From assembly GCA_026645735.1 (NCBI GenBank), contig JAPKMT010000005.1, positions 49,568 through 113,567 of the forward strand: DNA of 64,000 nt, written 5' to 3'. Shown one piece after another: positions 63,058-64,000 of the stretch; position 1 is the first letter of the stretch; each line of letters opens with the position of its first letter. A program made the position numbers and the translations under genes. This stretch comes from Flexilinea sp. (GTDB taxonomy: Bacteria > Chloroflexota > Anaerolineae > Anaerolineales > Anaerolineaceae). Under the pieces are notes generated by a model. It searched no databases. It worked only from the letters and a program-made list of their open reading frames with translations, and was not told the origin of the DNA.

Positions 63058-63912
63058 ATGTCAAAAATTGAAATTATTCCGATCCATTCTGTGGAAGAGC
63101 TGTCCGTTCTTCTATCCCGGAACGACTGCCGAATCATTGCAGGGGGAACCGTAATTTCCGATGAAGAGATCCTGCTTGATCCAAAAATCAAAAAATTGAT
63201 CGACATTAGTCCGCTGCATGAACAGCTTTCCTACATTCGAGACAAAGGAAATCGCATTGAAATCGGTGCTCTTGCTTCAATTGGAGAAATATCCAATTCT
63301 GCAATTCTTCGAACTTTTTCACCAGCCTTAATTCAGGCAGTTTCCTCCTGGGAAAACCGTGAATCTTTGAGTCAGGCAACAATCGGAGGTAGTCTAGCCT
63401 GCCAATCTTTATCTGATGCTTCAATCCCTGTAATGATTGTCCATAATGCGAAAATCAGAATAAAAACAATCAATGATTTTCATGAAATAGAAATGGATCA
63501 TTTTCTCAGCCAATCACCAAAATACACATTAAAAGCGGATGAATTCATTTTTTCGGTTTCATTTCGAAAACCGCATGGCATCTGGGGTTCCTCCTGGTCA
63601 GCCATCGCGGAGGAGGAAAACAATTCTGCTGTTTATGCTGCGGCAATGATTACACTTGATGAGGAACAAAAATTTTCTGCAGCACGAATAGCCGTTCAAA
63701 TCAAGTGCCGGTCGCAATTTCGAACCAGAGCTCTTGAAAAAAACCTGATTGGTAAAAAAGCGGACTCGCTGCAAATCGAAAATGCAGTTACCTGTGTTAA
63801 AAAAGATTTGCCTCCATCTGCAGGGGCTTCACACCTGTCAAAAATTGAAAGTGTTCTGAAAACAGTACTCAATGAATCTGTGAGGCAAGCAACCTCTTTC
63901 CAAAAAGAATAA
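63058..63912 (+). CDS. Xanthine-dehydrogenase-type FAD-binding subunit
   Basis: 284 residues of the CoxM/XdhB family: the FAD-binding motif RIIAGGTVISDEE near residue 24, IDISPLHE, IGALASIGEI, ATIGGSLACQSLSDAS, and a CO-dehydrogenase flavoprotein C-terminal domain from about 175. Transfers electrons between a molybdenum subunit and a 2Fe-2S subunit; those genes are not in the window but could follow. The AGG-T(D)-D stretch here reads AGGTVISDE, so the FAD loop is slightly changed. AGGAG lies 9 nt before the ATG. Confidence 0.85.
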   Translation: MSKIEIIPIHSVEELSVLLSRNDCRIIAGGTVISDEEILLDPKIKKLIDISPLHEQLSYIRDKGNRIEIGALASIGEISNSAILRTFSPALIQAVSSWENRESLSQATIGGSLACQSLSDASIPVMIVHNAKIRIKTINDFHEIEMDHFLSQSPKYTLKADEFIFSVSFRKPHGIWGSSWSAIAEEENNSAVYAAAMITLDEEQKFSAARIAVQIKCRSQFRTRALEKNLIGKKADSLQIENAVTCVKKDLPPSAGASHLSKIESVLKTVLNESVRQATSFQKE

Positions 63913-64000
63913 TCCCAGTATTGTTGGACCATTAATCGATCTGATTTGTCCCAGATATCCTGCATTAAAAATTTTGAATAACCTTTTGAAAAAAAAAGAG

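Overview
The window (about 42% G+C by eye) looks like chromosome from a low-GC member of the Chloroflexota, most likely class Anaerolineae. This is an inference from the mix of genes: NBR1-type Ig-like lipoproteins with T/P-rich linkers, C39-like secreted proteins, a DHH-CBS-CCA-enzyme fusion, a LysJ/ArgD-like aminotransferase, a short HisG with HisZ, and MurA with Asp in place of the fosfomycin-target Cys. No rRNA, tRNA, CRISPR array, phage gene or transposase gene was seen.

Layout. 0-10.4 kb: ZIP metal transporter, a degenerate TrmA/RlmD-like protein, two secreted C39-like proteins, an Ig-like lipoprotein, recA, acetate kinase, and an Xre regulator/membrane-protein pair with a clear operator. 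10.5-24.7 kb: RNase P RNA, a YfcE-like phosphoesterase next to a giant CCA-adding fusion protein, an acetyltransferase, a polytopic membrane protein, uvrB, a HEAT protein with RseP protease, and murA. 24.7-37 kb: an orphan RecB/Cas4-like Fe-S nuclease, a polyol/sugar ABC importer with dehydrogenase and ROK regulator, an Fe-S aldo/keto reductase, an HHH-GNAT fusion, a radical SAM protein and an MFS exporter. 37-43.7 kb: a histidine operon hisZ-G-C-B-H-A-F-IE on the minus strand, without hisD or a histidinol-phosphatase. 43.9-64 kb: SH3/Ig secreted protein, thioredoxin, aminotransferase, TatD, phosphohexomutase, a lipoprotein, NAD synthetase, a YfhO-like giant membrane protein, a MarR-controlled heterodimeric ABC exporter, and a xanthine-dehydrogenase-type FAD subunit.

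The most striking feature is a family of dispersed intergenic elements. Full copies are almost exactly 123 bp. They have ~18-bp terminal inverted repeats (CAGYAATTCGAAATATGG-like), a central 20-24 bp hairpin with a 3-nt loop, and flanking 9-bp direct repeats that look like target-site duplications (9/9 or 10/10 in the best copies, 7-8/9 in many others). The hairpin arms differ from copy to copy, but the two arms of a copy stay complementary, so changes are compensated. Core-less derivatives, half copies, degraded copies and one nested insertion are also present. This is a non-autonomous, MITE-like element with a covarying hairpin cargo. One copy inserted at the 3' end of hisH: removing the element and one 9-bp duplication in silico restores a tight hisH-hisA junction and a different HisH C-terminus. 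Another remnant overlaps the apparent 5' end of the YfhO-like gene.

The family may act as portable terminators or RNA-processing signals in the operons it sits in, but that is inference; the repeat structure, the duplications and the arm covariation are visible directly.
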